A stretch of DNA of 64,000 nucleotides. It comes from Limnephilus marmoratus (lineage: Eukaryota > Arthropoda > Insecta > Trichoptera > Limnephilidae). The notes beneath the pieces are model-generated. The model worked only from the letters and a program-made list of their open reading frames with translations, ran no database searches and had not been told where the DNA came from. Below, one piece after another: positions 52,600 through 63,996 of the stretch. The position numbers and the translations under genes were made by a program. The stretch lies in assembly GCA_917880885.1 (NCBI GenBank), contig OU862907.1:71667072-71731071 (forward strand), read 5' to 3'. Each line of letters begins with the position of its first letter. Position 1 is the stretch's first letter.

Positions 52600-53889
52600 T
52601 ATCATCAGAGCGCTGCTCGATTAGCCATACCAAGTGAATATGATGGATTACCTGCCCTGGAATTGCAGAGGTGTGCTGCAGAAATAGCTCCAATGTTGAC
52701 GATGCACTTCAAAGTGGCCCTTATATGTTCTGTAGGGAAAAAAAATTAAACAAGGCCAACTACCGCCCCATAGCGATGACATCAGTTCCGTCGAAGTTGA
52801 TGGAATATGTGAATAATGACAAACTGCTCACATGCCTCGAAAGACACAATAATGTTAACGACCATCAATACTAATTGGTCATTAGGTATACGTGGTAATT
52901 TATTTCGTTGGGTTACATCTTATATACTCAAGAGATCACAGGCAGTAGCAATAAAGGGTTTCGAATCAGATTTCAGTGAAATTTCATCTGGGATCCAACA
53001 GGGTTCTCATCTCGGACCATTGTTTTTCATTTTATATATCAATGATTTGGTCAATGTTGTTAAATACTCTGAAATAGAATTATTATTACTATACAAACCA
53101 ATAAAAAGTCTAAACGATTGTGACAATTTACAACATGATTTAAACAATATATTTACCTATTGCCAACATAATCAACTATTTCTAAATGTCTCAAAATGTC
53201 ATCATATTACCTTTTCAAGAAATAAAAATAAAACATTATTTAATTATTCTATAAATAACCACAACATTGCAACAGTCTCAGATATTCGTGATCTTGGAAT
53301 AACCCTTGACAGTAAACTACAATATAACCTTCATATACAACAAATCACAAATAAAGCTTCCAAAATGTTAGGTTTCATCATAAGAAACACAAAACTTTTT
53401 AATAGCATCAATATCATTAAGCAACTCTACTTTGCCTATGTACGTAGTCATCTGGAGTTTGCATCAGTTGTTTGGTCTCCATTTTACAAAATCCACATAA
53501 ACAAAATCGAGGCTATTCAAAACAAATTCTTAAAATATCTTTGTTACAAGTCGTTTGTAAGATTTAATAATTATGCAGAGGCAGCTTCACACTTTAAAAT
53601 TGATTCATTGAGTGTACACAGGCATCATATGGATGCACTATTCTTGTATAAAGTAGTCAACAATAATATTCAATGCCCAGAGTTACTAAATAAAATTCAA
53701 TTCAATGTACCTGCACGTTCAACACGCTCTCCTGTCATGTTCAGGGTGGATCAATGTAAGACAAACTGTAAGCAGAATTCTTGCCTGAACAGACTATGCA
53801 ATAGTTATAATAGCGTATTATCCAATGTTGACATTTTCAATTGCAAACTTACTGAATATAAAATGTCGATAAAAAGAGTACTTCTCTGA
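52600..53889 (+). pseudogene. CR1/L2-like LINE reverse transcriptase with internal deletions
   Basis: 52671-52874 encodes the finger block NKANYRPIAMTSVPSKLMEY ending NDHQY. An overlapping frame from 52816 carries GIRGNLFRWVTSYILKRSQA, SGIQQGSHLGPLFFILYIND, then LLLLYKPIKSLNDC, where the YADD-type motif has been lost. DLGITLDSKLQYN, VRSHLEFASVVWSPFY and RSTRSPVMFRV follow to the stop at 53889. A stretch between DHQY and the palm is missing. Dead copy, same group as 61835-62961. Confidence 0.85.
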
Positions 53890-54033
53890 TGGTTCTTGAA
53901 TAATGTTATGTTTTTATTGTTTATATTTCTGTTATGATTTGTTTATATGTACAATTTCTCTCCATGGCTACCAATGTATTGATAGATTTTTTGTTTTGTA
54001 ATTTTTCATTTTTATATTAAAAAAATTGTTTTG

Positions 54034-54063
54034 AGTATATATATATATATATATATATATATT
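54034..54063. repeat. (AT)n microsatellite
   Basis: About 14 AT repeats. A similar tract lies at 56386-56411. Confidence 0.95.
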
Positions 54064-54254
54064 ATCATGTTTATTTAAGAGCCTTTATGATTGTAAAAAA
54101 AAAAAATTACTTAAGTGATAATAAATTTTTGAATTGTTGAATATTTAATTGAAAAATATCTATTATATCAAGGAATGGATAATTTAGTAACAGAATCATT
54201 TTTCCGAACGGTATTTAACCTCAAAATAACATAAGTATCGACTAAAATGTAAGC

Positions 54255-54330
54255 AAAGGGTCCAGGGTTCGAGTCCCAGTGGAGGCAATACCTTTTCTAA
54301 TTTTTCTGTCTCCAGATTTTCAATTGAGTT
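54255..54330 (+). mobile_element. SINE fragment with B box
   Basis: GGGTCCAGGGTTCGAGTCCC is a tRNA T arm, followed by GTGGAGGCAATACCTTTTCT, which parallels the GTATCTTTTCTCGGAAG junction of the 5119 and 8380 SINEs. The A-box half is missing. Confidence 0.5.
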
Positions 54331-54924
54331 TCAGTAATATTGTCTTAATTTAATTAAACTCAATAAATCAACTTCGCAAGTTTTTACGTGGTCGGTGAAA
54401 CAGAAAATAATATTACTCAAACGAAAAATGAAAGTGCTTGAATCTTCTTTCAATGTGCTGTGGCGACTTCAAATTGTAATTTATCCATTAATCTGGGATA
54501 TCTGAAGGTATTTTTAGGTTTTACACCTTATTTTAAAACGAACTAATGCACTTGAGAGGCGCATGTTATCTTTTGTGTAACTCTTAGTGTATAGTAATTA
54601 TTTTTATTTGTTTTTATAAGGTTAGTGTTATTCTTATTGTTTTTAAATTGATTATTTTTTTGTGATAATATAATATGTTATTATTGAAAAAAGCATAAGG
54701 TTCCTAAATTGTTATTAGATTTTGAGAGTTCTACTAAACTTGTATTGTAAAATCTAAAAATCAGAAAATTCCCATCAAACTGCTTTTTATACACAAAACT
54801 TGAACTAAATTTCGTTAGTGATAAATCAAATAAAAAAAGTCAATTCTGAGAACAAAAATTATAATGCAAAAGGTTTTTGATTGGTGGAAAGGCGGAATAA
54901 ACATTGGTAGCCAAATTTTTTAAC

Positions 54925-55480
54925 TCCGATATGCAGATGACACTACCCTTAATAACCCCCTTGCTAAAATAGAGAAAGCTGTAATCTAGGTCTACTGATC
55001 AACAAGGCCAAAATAATACTAATGGTGATCGACAAGGCAAACACCTTATAAAGAACAAATAATCCTCTCACAGGTTTAGACAAGTTGAATGATTCTATAT
55101 ATATCTAGGCTCGTCTATAAGTGATGAAGGAGGTTGTGAAACAGAAGGGAAAGGAAGAATTATTTTACAAAAAGACGTCACGAGTAAAATTCAAAAGAAA
55201 GGAAGCCAAAATTCTCTATCATGGTCCCCAAATTATCAAGGACATCGTCTATGTACTTAATGGTCGAGAAAATTCAAAATATATATTTATGATATGAGTT
55301 AGGTTTTTACTCACGGCTGTTTTCAACATCACTTATCTCGGGAATGCTGGGTATCTACAGCCTTATTTCCAGAAGAGATGATATCAGATTACTGCTGATG
55401 GCTTATTATTTTGACTTTCGATGTTTTTATAGACAGTGACTTCGCACAACACTCAACAGCCAAAAAACATAGTTAGCATG
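54925..55480 (+). pseudogene. Degenerate LINE reverse transcriptase
   Basis: RYADDTTLNNPLAKIEKAV is readable at 54928, then, across frame shifts, INKAKIILMVIDKAN, the block equivalent to FIYLGSSISDEGGCETE (55105-55150), and TSRVKFKRKEAKILYHGPQI. From about 55310 a further C-terminal stretch is possible. This is the palm-to-thumb part of an L1/RTE-type LINE. Confidence 0.6.
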
Positions 55481-55599
55481 ACAACATTGAAGTACCCACC
55501 ACTGTCCCACCCCGGTATAGGCAACTTATGGTCGCCCCTTCGGAGTTCTCTCAAGAATCTAATTTTTTGAATAAACGACTCTACATTTAATGTAACGAA

Positions 55600-56379
55600 T
55601 CTAGACCTTCAATGTCCCCTCATACTGTGTTAGGTAGCGGTATGCGGACGCGCCTACAGGACTGTACTGTAATGGTCAATCTCTACAATTCTAAAGCCCA
55701 TGGAGGTGTCAATGCAAAAGCAGTGAGCCTCATGGACAGTCAAACAAGTTGTTAGTAACATCAACAAAAAATAAAGTAATCCAAAATGACAGCAGCCGCC
55801 ATGAGTAATCAGCTCATGACAGCGAAAGACCACACACAATCCGGTGGGCAGCACCGGGCACTGTACATAAAAGAAAAAATAAACAAAAGAAAAATAATGT
55901 ATATATACAGAGTAGAACTGGTGTCATCGCAACCTGACTACCGGCAGTACCCGAGAGAATGAAGAAGGCTAATTGTCCGGCCTCCCGATAACCGGCGGCG
56001 TCGTCCTTAAGCCAGCTAGCCGGTGGTGCCTAGACGAAAGTAACTGGAAATCATGGAAGAAGACCCTAGGGAGAAAGGCGTCGGGTCGCCGGAGGCGGGA
56101 CGGACAGCTTTCGGATGCCGTTCAGCCTTCTCCCCAGCCCTTCATGTCACGGGGGGTGGCGCGGCAGACAGGTGCAACTCCACCAGACCGGTTCCATAAG
56201 ACCGTCCATGGTCAGTAGGCGGGGACTCGGTCCAGGGTCCAACCCCTTATATGGGGAGAAGGACGGCACAGAACAAACAACTGAGTTCAGTTCTACGCGG
56301 TAATCATAACTAAAAAAAAAATAATCGTAACTAAAAAAAACTAAAAAAGTAATCGTAACTAAAATACATGTTACAAAAT

Positions 56380-56411
<32 letters not shown>

Positions 56412-56590
56412 ATAATAAGGCATTAAACCAAGTACCTGAAATAAAAACATGAGCGTTCAATGACGCAGGGCATGAAAAACAAATAAACATGAAAGAAAAC
56501 CTAAATACTGTACATCCTGGGCGATACTGGTCGTAGAGAAGAAGCAAAGAAAAACCGTGGTAAGTCAGGAACAAGTACACCTGGTGTCAA
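55600..56590 (-). other. GC-rich region, possibly the R1-like 3' UTR
   Basis: It lies just downstream of the R1-like ORF. 55970-56270 is GC-rich (CGGCGGCGTCGTCCTTAAGC, GGGGACTCGGTCCAGGGTCC), unlike its surroundings; 56340-56420 has AT runs. No 28S rDNA target sequence is seen nearby. Assignment to the R1-like element is by position only. Confidence 0.3.
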
Positions 56591-56596
56591 AATCTA

Positions 56597-58030
56597 CTAA
56601 TCAGCGACTCTAAGCTCAGGCCATCTCTCAACCCAGATCCTTGTAAACTTCCTCAGGCACTCGAAGTTCTTCTTGTTCGATACCAGATCAGTGTTCCACA
56701 CTGGTCTGATAGGTACGTCCAAACCATCGAGCATTTCCTCTCGGGCATCCGTCAAGATCTCGCAGTGCCACAGAATGTGCTCGGCCGACTGGTTGGTGGA
56801 TCCGCATGCGCAGTTGGGGTGGGGGGACAGGGAGAGGGTGTGAAGTCTCCCCCTGAATTCCCCATGCCCGGACAGAAGCTGGGTAATGTGATGATCCAGT
56901 CTGAGATAAGCCCCTTCCATTCTGATTTTAACTGATGGGAAGAAGGAGAAGGTCCATCTTCCCAAATTCGATCTATCCCAACGGATCTGCCACTCTTGGA
57001 GCGACAGATCCCTCATTTCACGAAGCAGCCCAGGGAGAGTTCCCGGCCCGCCCGGTGTCAGAACAACGCCTAGGTGAGTGGCCGGGGTTCCTTTGGTTAA
57101 CTTCTGCTTGGTAAGCACTTGCCTGATTTCTAGATCGATTGGCAAAATGCCAGCCAAAACGGGTAAAGCGTCCGAAGCCACGGTTCTATACGCACCAGAA
57201 AGTGCCAGCAAAGGGGTTCGTTGGCCTCGCTTGAGAGCTAAGAGAATGAGCGAGTTGTCCAGGCGGTGTTCCCACACAGAGGCGGCATACGAGACTTGCG
57301 CCACGTATACGCACCTATATAGCGTTCGCAGAACCGGATTACGCAATCCCCACTCAGCTGTGGAGAGTCTCCTCAGCTTCAAGAAGAGAGCCTGAGCCTT
57401 GCTGGATACTTCTTTGACGTGAGCCAGAAAAGAGGACGATCGATCTAGTGTGACGCCTAAGTATTTCACTGTTTCAAAAAACCGGATGTTAGAATCTCCC
57501 ATTCTGATGGTAGGATTTCTTTCTCTACTGAGACGACCCTTCATCAGGAGGCCCTTGGTCTTATGGGGAGCGAAGGTCATCTTGTTTCTTTCACCCCAGT
57601 CCAGGAACATCTGCAAACCTTCACTGCCTTTGCTCTCCACTTCCTTTCTACTGTCCCCAGCGACCAGATACAACTTATCATCAGCGTAGTCGACAGCGAT
57701 ACATCCTTCAGGCAAGGGTAACCTGGAGGAGTCATCAAAGAAGATGTTCCACAAGTCAGGTCCAAGGATGGAGCCCTGTGGGCATCCCATGTCTGCTTCT
57801 CTCTGGATACAAAAGTCACCGAAACTGATCGTAATGGTACGATCAGAAAGGTAGTCATCGATTGCTTTGAACAATAAGTTGGAACACTGCCTGTTTTTCA
57901 CCTTTGTACGTATCATTGCCCACCACGCGTGATCGAAGGCACCAGTGATGTCGAGGAAGATTGCAACTACATACCTCTTTGGACAAGCCTTCACCCATTC
58001 AAGCGCATACGACAGGCATGACAACACTAA
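56597..58030 (-). pseudogene. R1-clade LINE reverse transcriptase, 5'-truncated
   Basis: 476 residues open to the window-side truncation near 58030. FLDITGAFDHAWW (24-36) holds the first catalytic Asp; GCPQGSILGPDLWN (81-94); YADD (114-117). MTFAPHKTKGLLMKG, VKYLGVTLD and YRTVASDALPVLAGILPID are typical of R1 relatives. A C-terminal knuckle (CACGSTNQSAEHILWHC) fits the R1 cysteine-histidine motif. The upstream endonuclease, gag-like ORF and reverse-transcriptase fingers are absent. A well-preserved ORF with no stop suggests a young insertion. Confidence 0.9.
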
Positions 58031-58121
58031 GATTCAAGTACTTTCTACTGGCTGCTGACAGAAATACAGAAACGCAGGGAATCGAACATTCTTGCAGGGG
58101 GGTATAACTCCGGCCAAAAAC

Positions 58122-59258
58122 TAGCGATGGGAATGATCGAAACATTTATATAATCGAAATGTTTCCATCGAAACATCAAAAGAATCGAATGATTAATCGA
58201 TTAATCGCTCTGAGTTCAGGAGCAATAGCAGCGGTAAAGGGCAGTAATTTTTCTCGTGGCGGGTGGGTGGGGGGGTACATCGGGATGGCAACGTAGATTT
58301 TTCATTGGTGGCAATGATTTCTTTACAAGCAACATTATTAATTTCTATAATTTACAATAATATTTTACTATCTATAATCTATGGTCAGACCCGACCTTGA
58401 AACTGTTTCTAAAAGATCCGTATTCTTATAGATAATGCAATTTTATAGATTTTTGCACAATTCTGATTCTGCGTCATTACATGGATAACCTCAAAATGAC
58501 ATTTAGATTGTAGGAAATTTATAAATTAAAACAGTCACCAAACTGTTTTTTGCAATAGGTGTTTATTGAATAATGATATCTTTGTAGAGAAGTTTAAGAA
58601 ACTTTAAAAATTACTTTAAAAATTACTTTAAAAATTACTTTAAAAATTTACTTTAAAAATTCTAGCGCTGATAATACTTTTTAGAACAAACCATCAATAT
58701 TTTATACATTATACAGTCACACAAAATATTTTGAGGTACCAGGAAGTTAGTACTCGAAGAATGTAGTAAAGTAGAGACATCGGTTGTTCATTTAGAATAA
58801 ATCAAATGTACACCAACCAAATCGATAAATAACCTCAAAAGAACCCATTTACCTATTTATGAAAAATAATCACCATGTCTATCTCACATACCTACTGGAA
58901 ACGTAAATCATAATCTAATTCGTCGTTTACAATTCACGTTTGAATACTGTTGTCTCGGTTTAACACATCGATTAATTCTGACCAATCACAGCGCTTCTTT
59001 GACATCGATTCCATTTCCGAATGAATTTTGACGTTTGTGTACTACGATTATATCGGTTTAACATTTCGATTAATTCTGACCAATCACAACGCTTATCTCA
59101 CATCGATTAATTCTGACCAATCACAGCGCTTCTTTGACATCGATGCAAGAATCGAGTGTTCAAGAATCGATTTATATATTATGACAATGTATCGAAATGC
59201 ATCGATGGTAAAAAAGATCGATACAACATCGATATTTGATCGATATTTCCCATCGCTA
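58122..59258. mobile_element. Non-autonomous hAT element, 1137 bp
   Basis: Ends TAGCGATGGGAA and TTTCCCATCGCTA are inverse. Flanks CCAAAAAC (58114-58121) and CAAAAAAC (59259-59266) form an 8-bp duplication with one change. Both ends are dense in ATCGAT words (AATCGATTAATCG near 58195; GATCGATATT near 59240). GATTAATTCTGACCAATCAC recurs three times at about 58971, 59069 and 59104. No transposase. Confidence 0.85.
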
Positions 59259-59269
59259 CAAAAAACTTC

Positions 59270-59738
59270 AACCGACAACAAAGATAGATAATATCTATGA
59301 CTGTGTGACGCCGTTCCTCAGTACACCAATGGGAAGACTTGCATTTTTTGTGTTGACGGTTGCGGACGCTCTGCGCAATTATATTTCAAAATGGTCGCTT
59401 TACGATTTGTTTGCATGTTGTGATCGAATGTAAAATTGCTTCTAAAATAGGCGCGGTGTGAAATCAGACTTGAATACATCGATTACCCGATTTTAAGAAC
59501 TCGTGCATACGTTTGTGGCTAAGAGTGTGGCGAAATGGTACATTTCGTTGATTCAATTGACGACGTGAAACCCATTCATCTAACCTAAAGATACAAATAT
59601 TCATATATTAAACTCTCTTTTTGCTATGGTTCTTCTTGTCAAAGGTACATTCATTTGCAGTTTAAACTTTTTTCTGCATATGCATTTGTTTTCTTTTGTT
59701 GTATCTTAGTTTTCATGTATATTTTAAAATATTTTTAG
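59270..59738. other. No supported feature; possible intron 5' of the exon pair
   Basis: No repeats of the window's families are recognised here. The last 60 bases are T-rich and end TTTTTAG before the first candidate exon. Confidence 0.3.
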
Positions 59739-60208
59739 CTCGAAACACCAAAGCTTGACGGCTGGACCATAAATATATCAAACCACCCAGGCTGGTGGAG
59801 ACTGAGGATTACTAGTGCCCGCGCCAACAGAGCCCTGGTTTGTTAGCATTTCAATTTATTATTATAAATTATTATCTAGGTAAAGATATTTATTTTGCGA
59901 AGATAAACTTGCTTTATGGTGAACTTTATGTAGTACCAGATGCAGTACGATGAATCTGCTAACGTTTTACGTTTAATTAATATTTTTTATGAAAGTCAAT
60001 TGACTTATTTTGATGCACATTTAAAAGCATTTTAATTTATGATGATTCTTTGTTGTAGGTATGTAGGACGGTAGCATTGTTGTGTCATATGAGGAGATGG
60101 GGGCTGACGTGTTCCACCATTTTGTGGCAGCGCTGTCCTTGAGAGAACACAAGAAGGAAATCAATTTCATGGACTGGACCAGGATGCGACAGGAAAAACA
60201 CATTCTCA
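59739..60208 (+). CDS. Possible two-exon fragment of a host gene
   Basis: Exon a (59739-59837) follows TATTTTTAG, encodes LETPKLDGWTINISNHPGWW then RLRITSARANRAL, and ends before GTTTGT. Exon b (60067-60208) follows TTTGTTGTAGGTATGTAG, begins DGSIVVSYEEMGADVFHHFV and ends RMRQEKHIL before GTACGC. Exon a has 99 nt, so both are read in phase 0 and join without a stop; exon b ends in phase 1. Composition is unlike the flanking repeats and no transposon motif is visible. I do not recognise the protein. Splice sites are moderate, and no further exon was identified. Confidence 0.45.
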
Positions 60209-60379
60209 GTACGCTTGACTTTCTTATTCCGTTTTTTCTATTTTTATCGGTAAAGAGAGTACGAAAACAGTATACTATATAGTTATGAATGATGAATCCT
60301 TAGAGCGGGTGGATGAGTTTGTATATCGTGAGAAGTATGTTTACGAGAGACGGAAAGGCTGATAGAGATATTGAATAAA

Positions 60380-61085
60380 TGCACTAAATGCCATTGGCGC
60401 TAACAAAAAACAGTCTAAAGAAGCGAATCTAGCAGTCCACAACAGAGTGCTGGTACCCACTTTGATGTATGGCAGTGAGGCATGGAACTGATAGAGGAAA
60501 GAAGACTGAATGCTATAGCAATGAGATCCCTGAGGCGTATGTATTGTAAAACCATGCATCGTCCTGTATATTTTCTGCTCTATATAGTGGTCGATGAACC
60601 GGTGGAAGATGGAAATGGTTTGTCTACTTTGTAGCTGGAAGTAAGATTGAAGAAATATATTATGAGTTTGTGCAGAACGCCTTTGAGGTGATTTTTTTTT
60701 TACAAAAATGGCGTTAAACAAATCATCCATATATTATGACTCTTATGATTGTGTGAGAAATGCGGAGATCCGCAAAGAATGCAAGGCTGATGTAAGCGTA
60801 ATGAGTAAGATTAAGAAAAAGACCCTCTGATGGTTTGGGTATGTTAAGCGATGAACAAAGCTTTGAGTGAAAGTAGAATATATGAATTCGGGGACGCCGG
60901 AGGAAGGCCTGACACGATCAAGTGAATCAAATACTTGCGCCGGGCCACGGCAAATGTCAGAATAGTACAATAAGATGTATGAGTCGATGTGTGAATGTGA
61001 ATGAGGCAAAGAGTGTGTGCCAAGACCGAGTTGTTTGGCCGTCCGTCCTATCTGCCTACCCCTGCGGGGAAACGGCGTAATGGTT
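60380..61085 (+). pseudogene. Decayed LINE 3' end (relative of 34022-34545)
   Basis: VHNRVLVPTLMYGSEAWN is readable near 60435, MRSLRRM at 60520, then after an insertion of about 180 bp ECKADVSVMSKIKKKTL at 60779. The tail GAGGCAAAGAGTGTGTGCCA and CTACCCCTGCGGGGAAACGG at 61000-61080 match 34022-34100 inverted and 37180-37250. The inserted piece contains AACGCC/GGCGTT around TTTGAGGTGATTTT (60683-60716), a LINE 3'-UTR hairpin relic. Confidence 0.7.
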
Positions 61086-61089
61086 ATTT

Positions 61090-61830
61090 GGTTATTCTTT
61101 TATTTCCTGTTTATAATAAAATACTAAAACATGTAATTGAGTTTTCATTTCTCTATACCAGAGAAGTGCCAAATTCGATATTGTCGTAGGAACGCTAATC
61201 TTATTTGAAATTGTTCTTCCCGTTTTGAAGGGATTGAAATTTCAAGTAATTTTGGGTTATTTTACGACCGTTGATTTCTTAAAGTCTTAAAGCAATGGTT
61301 TTCCATCTTCTGACAAAAGCTCTGTCTAGAGAAAATGAGCTGTAGAGAAAAGTAAGTTCATTTTCGCAAGCAGCAATCCGTCAGATGCAGCTCTTGTTGC
61401 TCTGGAAAAGTTTTTGACATTTCATTTTATTTTTAAAATAATATTTTAGGCTAATGAATTAGGTAGGTACCGAGAGAATAAAACAGAGAAGAATTATATT
61501 GTCTATGGTTAAGCCTTTTTTAAAATTCCTTTTCTCTTGTCGATGGTATGTGTGACGTCATATCACATCGGTGATCAAATATATATGTAAATAGCTTAGA
61601 CACTTCGTCAGTACAAAAAGCATCAAGTTATCAATCTAATGATTGGTTTATTTATGCATTCTTGATTGCTCGCTGGTCCAGGCTGATTGTGTTGCGTAGT
61701 TTAACTGTCCACTCGCTTCACCCTTCAGGTACATTTATTGTCGTGTATTGCTGTAAGACAATGTCAAATTTAAATATATAAAAATTCTAATTCTTCTTCT
61801 TTATTTATCACGTTATGTTGATAAATGCAA
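61090..61830. other. No supported feature
   Basis: AT-rich. Frames at 61001-61189 show no family motif, and no window repeat was recognised apart from an AGGTAGGTACCGAG word near 61462. Confidence 0.5.
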
Positions 61831-61834
61831 AATT

Positions 61835-62112
61835 TTGTTCATTTATAGAACCAAAAAACCTATTCAGTTTGATTATAAACTAAATAATGTTTGTCTCTCT
61901 ACTGTCACATCTATCAAGGACCTTGGGGTTACTCTGGATTGTAAACTTTCTTTCCGAGATCACATTAGGTAATAACATCGTAAACAAATCACTTAAACTA
62001 CTCGGCTTCATTCATAGAATTACCTCTGACTTTAAACATATAAATACACTTAAAACTCTTTACTGTTCGCTGGTCCGCCCTCACCTTGAATATGCTAGTG
62101 TCATTTGATCTC
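61835..62112 (+). pseudogene. CR1/L2-like LINE reverse transcriptase, upstream half
   Basis: LSTVTSIKDLGVTLDCKLSF near 61893, then NKSLKLLGFIHRITSDFKHI and TLKTLYCSLVRPHLEYASVI. These parallel 53279-53480. The ORF is split at SPFY by the MITE at 62122 and continues at 62549. Confidence 0.8.
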
Positions 62113-62121
62113 CTTTTTATG

Positions 62122-62548
62122 GAAGGCGTCTACTAATATCTACAGGAATTCCGAAAACTGAAAAAATCGAACTAATATCTATGAGAACCAAAGTGTTGAC
62201 AAATATCTACAGCACAAACTGTTGACTAATATCTATGAGAACCAAAGTGTTGACGAATATCTACAGCACTGGCAGAGGTTGGATTTGCAATTATGTGTAG
62301 CATATTGGAATAATGTAATATTGCGTATGCAGTTTAAAAAACTTAATTTATGTAAGTGTGTAAGTATGTAAAAATCCCTTATATCGGACACATTTAGCTG
62401 ATTAGTCCAACCTACGCTCTGTAGATATTAGCTCAACCTACGCTCTGTAGATTTTAGTCAACACTGTGAAGTTCGTAGATATTAGTTCAACATATGATCT
62501 GTAGATATTCGTCCGACATACAGGCTGTAGGTATTAGTATCTGGAGCC
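62122..62548 (+). mobile_element. 427-bp MITE with repeated AATATCTACAG motif, copy C
   Basis: Flanked by CTTTTTATG at 62113-62121 and 62549-62557. Same termini as copies A and B, with one extra motif block. It interrupts the LINE codons for SPFYAVH, so removal of the MITE and one flank restores the reading. Confidence 0.9.
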
Positions 62549-63146
62549 CTTTTTATGCTGTCCACATTTATTACATCGAATCTGTACAACATCGCTTCCT
62601 ACGGGGAATTGTTTGGAGGTTAGGACTTGAAAGAGGAGAATACTCGTATGATGAAATTGAACAAACTTTAAACATTTCCTCTTTAGAAAAACGTAGAAAG
62701 GACTCTGATCTAATATGCATTTTCAAAATTATCAACAGTATTACTGACACACCTGCTTTGTTACAACTCATCCAGTTCAACATTCCTTCTCGTAGACTCC
62801 GAAATAATGAATTGCTGTTCCTCAATCAACATTCTACTAATTATGGATATCATTCTCCTTTATCCAGAATGTCGAGACTTGTCAACGCAAATCAAAGCAT
62901 TGAATTTTTTGGTGTAAGCCTAAATGACTTTCGGCAGTCGTTACGCAATGTGGTTTTTTAAAGTATTTTTAAATCCATCTTCAAGCTACTTGTAGTTATC
63001 TCCTCTATGTACTTTTATTTTATATGTATTTTGTCAATGCTCTTCATCTATATGTAATCTCCTTTCATTGTGATCTCTCTTTTATTTTTCTGTGTTATTG
63101 TTAATTGGACTATTGGTCCGTAAATAAATAAATAAATAAATAAACA
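62549..63146 (+). pseudogene. CR1/L2-like LINE, downstream half and 3' UTR
   Basis: FYAVHIYYIESVQHRFLRGI, then LNISSLEKRRKDSDLICIFK, then IPSRRLRNNELLFL and the C-terminal SIEFFGVSLNDFRQSLRN; stop at 62959. The 3' UTR ends in an AAAT run (63122-63146), the typical LINE terminus. Confidence 0.85.
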
Positions 63147-63359
63147 CCCGTGACATCCTTAAATAGTATGGCGGATTAATTAAGTAAGGATCAATCGGCC
63201 GTTGTTATACTTTATTCAATACCAAACATTCTGGCTAAAATAGGATTCAGTTATGCTTTAACTGTACGAATGAGTAAATTTTTGCACAAATGTAAATGTG
63301 TTTATTATGCTAAAACATGTTTTTGTAATTTTCTTTACCGATTTTGCAATGTATCGGTT

Positions 63360-63600
63360 ATTATACTCCCCTTTTGTTCTCCCAACGTGTCCTTTCCCAT
63401 GCGTCTCCGTTTCTATCCCGCACCCCCTTTCCCGTCTTCCACACACCAGCGCCCCCTGCCCCGTGAACCGCCGCTACTCCCTGCGTTCTTCTCCCGTGTT
63501 CCTCTTCCACCTTCCCTGGCTTTCCCCCTACTCGATTCCCCTCCCACCACCCGATTTCTCCTCCCCTTCCCTCCTTCTAACTGAACGACACACACGTATT
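63360..63600. repeat. C/T-rich low-complexity stretch
   Basis: CCCCTTTCCC and CTCCCC runs. Pro- and Ser-rich frames on the plus strand are composition artefacts. It resembles the G-rich Helitron segments at 12235 and 12857, inverted. Confidence 0.6.
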
Positions 63601-63639
63601 TCAAAAAACTCGCGCGCCACCTATTGTCAAATTTGTATG

Positions 63640-63996
63640 CAAATTTCATAACGCCAGACCTCACCATTATGATCTATCTTCTGTATAAAAAAAGAAACGC
63701 CGAAATGTATGTACGCGCATAACTTCCGCAAATTGGATAATTCTTTTTTTTGTGTTCATTATTGTTAGGACAAGGTTGAATAAAACTACTGGTGAGCTCG
63801 AATTTTGAAAAAAAAAATGCAATAGGTGGCATGCGAGCCGTTTGAAAACTGAATGTATTGAATGCGGGAGGGGGGGTTCACGGGACGGAGGAAAGGGGGG
63901 AATGGAGTGGGGAGGGGAAAGGGAGGCGGAAGGGAACGGGACGAATGGGAACCGACACGCAAGGAGAAACAATTCCTTTATTAAATAGCTTAGCAA
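63640..63996 (+). repeat. Helitron type B unit and G-rich segment
   Basis: CGAAATGTATGTACGCGCAT, AACTACTGGTGAGCTC and GCAATAGGTGGCATGCGAGC repeat the 12150-12850 order, followed by GGGAGGGGGGGTTCACGGGA. The element probably continues beyond the window. Confidence 0.65.

Noticed and set aside
56371..56580. 69-residue minus frame over an (AT)n tract
   Set aside because: The C-terminal Ile-Tyr run is the translated microsatellite, and nothing else supports coding.
63270..63651. Pro/Ser-rich frames on the plus strand
   Set aside because: They reflect C/T-rich low-complexity DNA; overlapping frames on both strands are open for the same reason.
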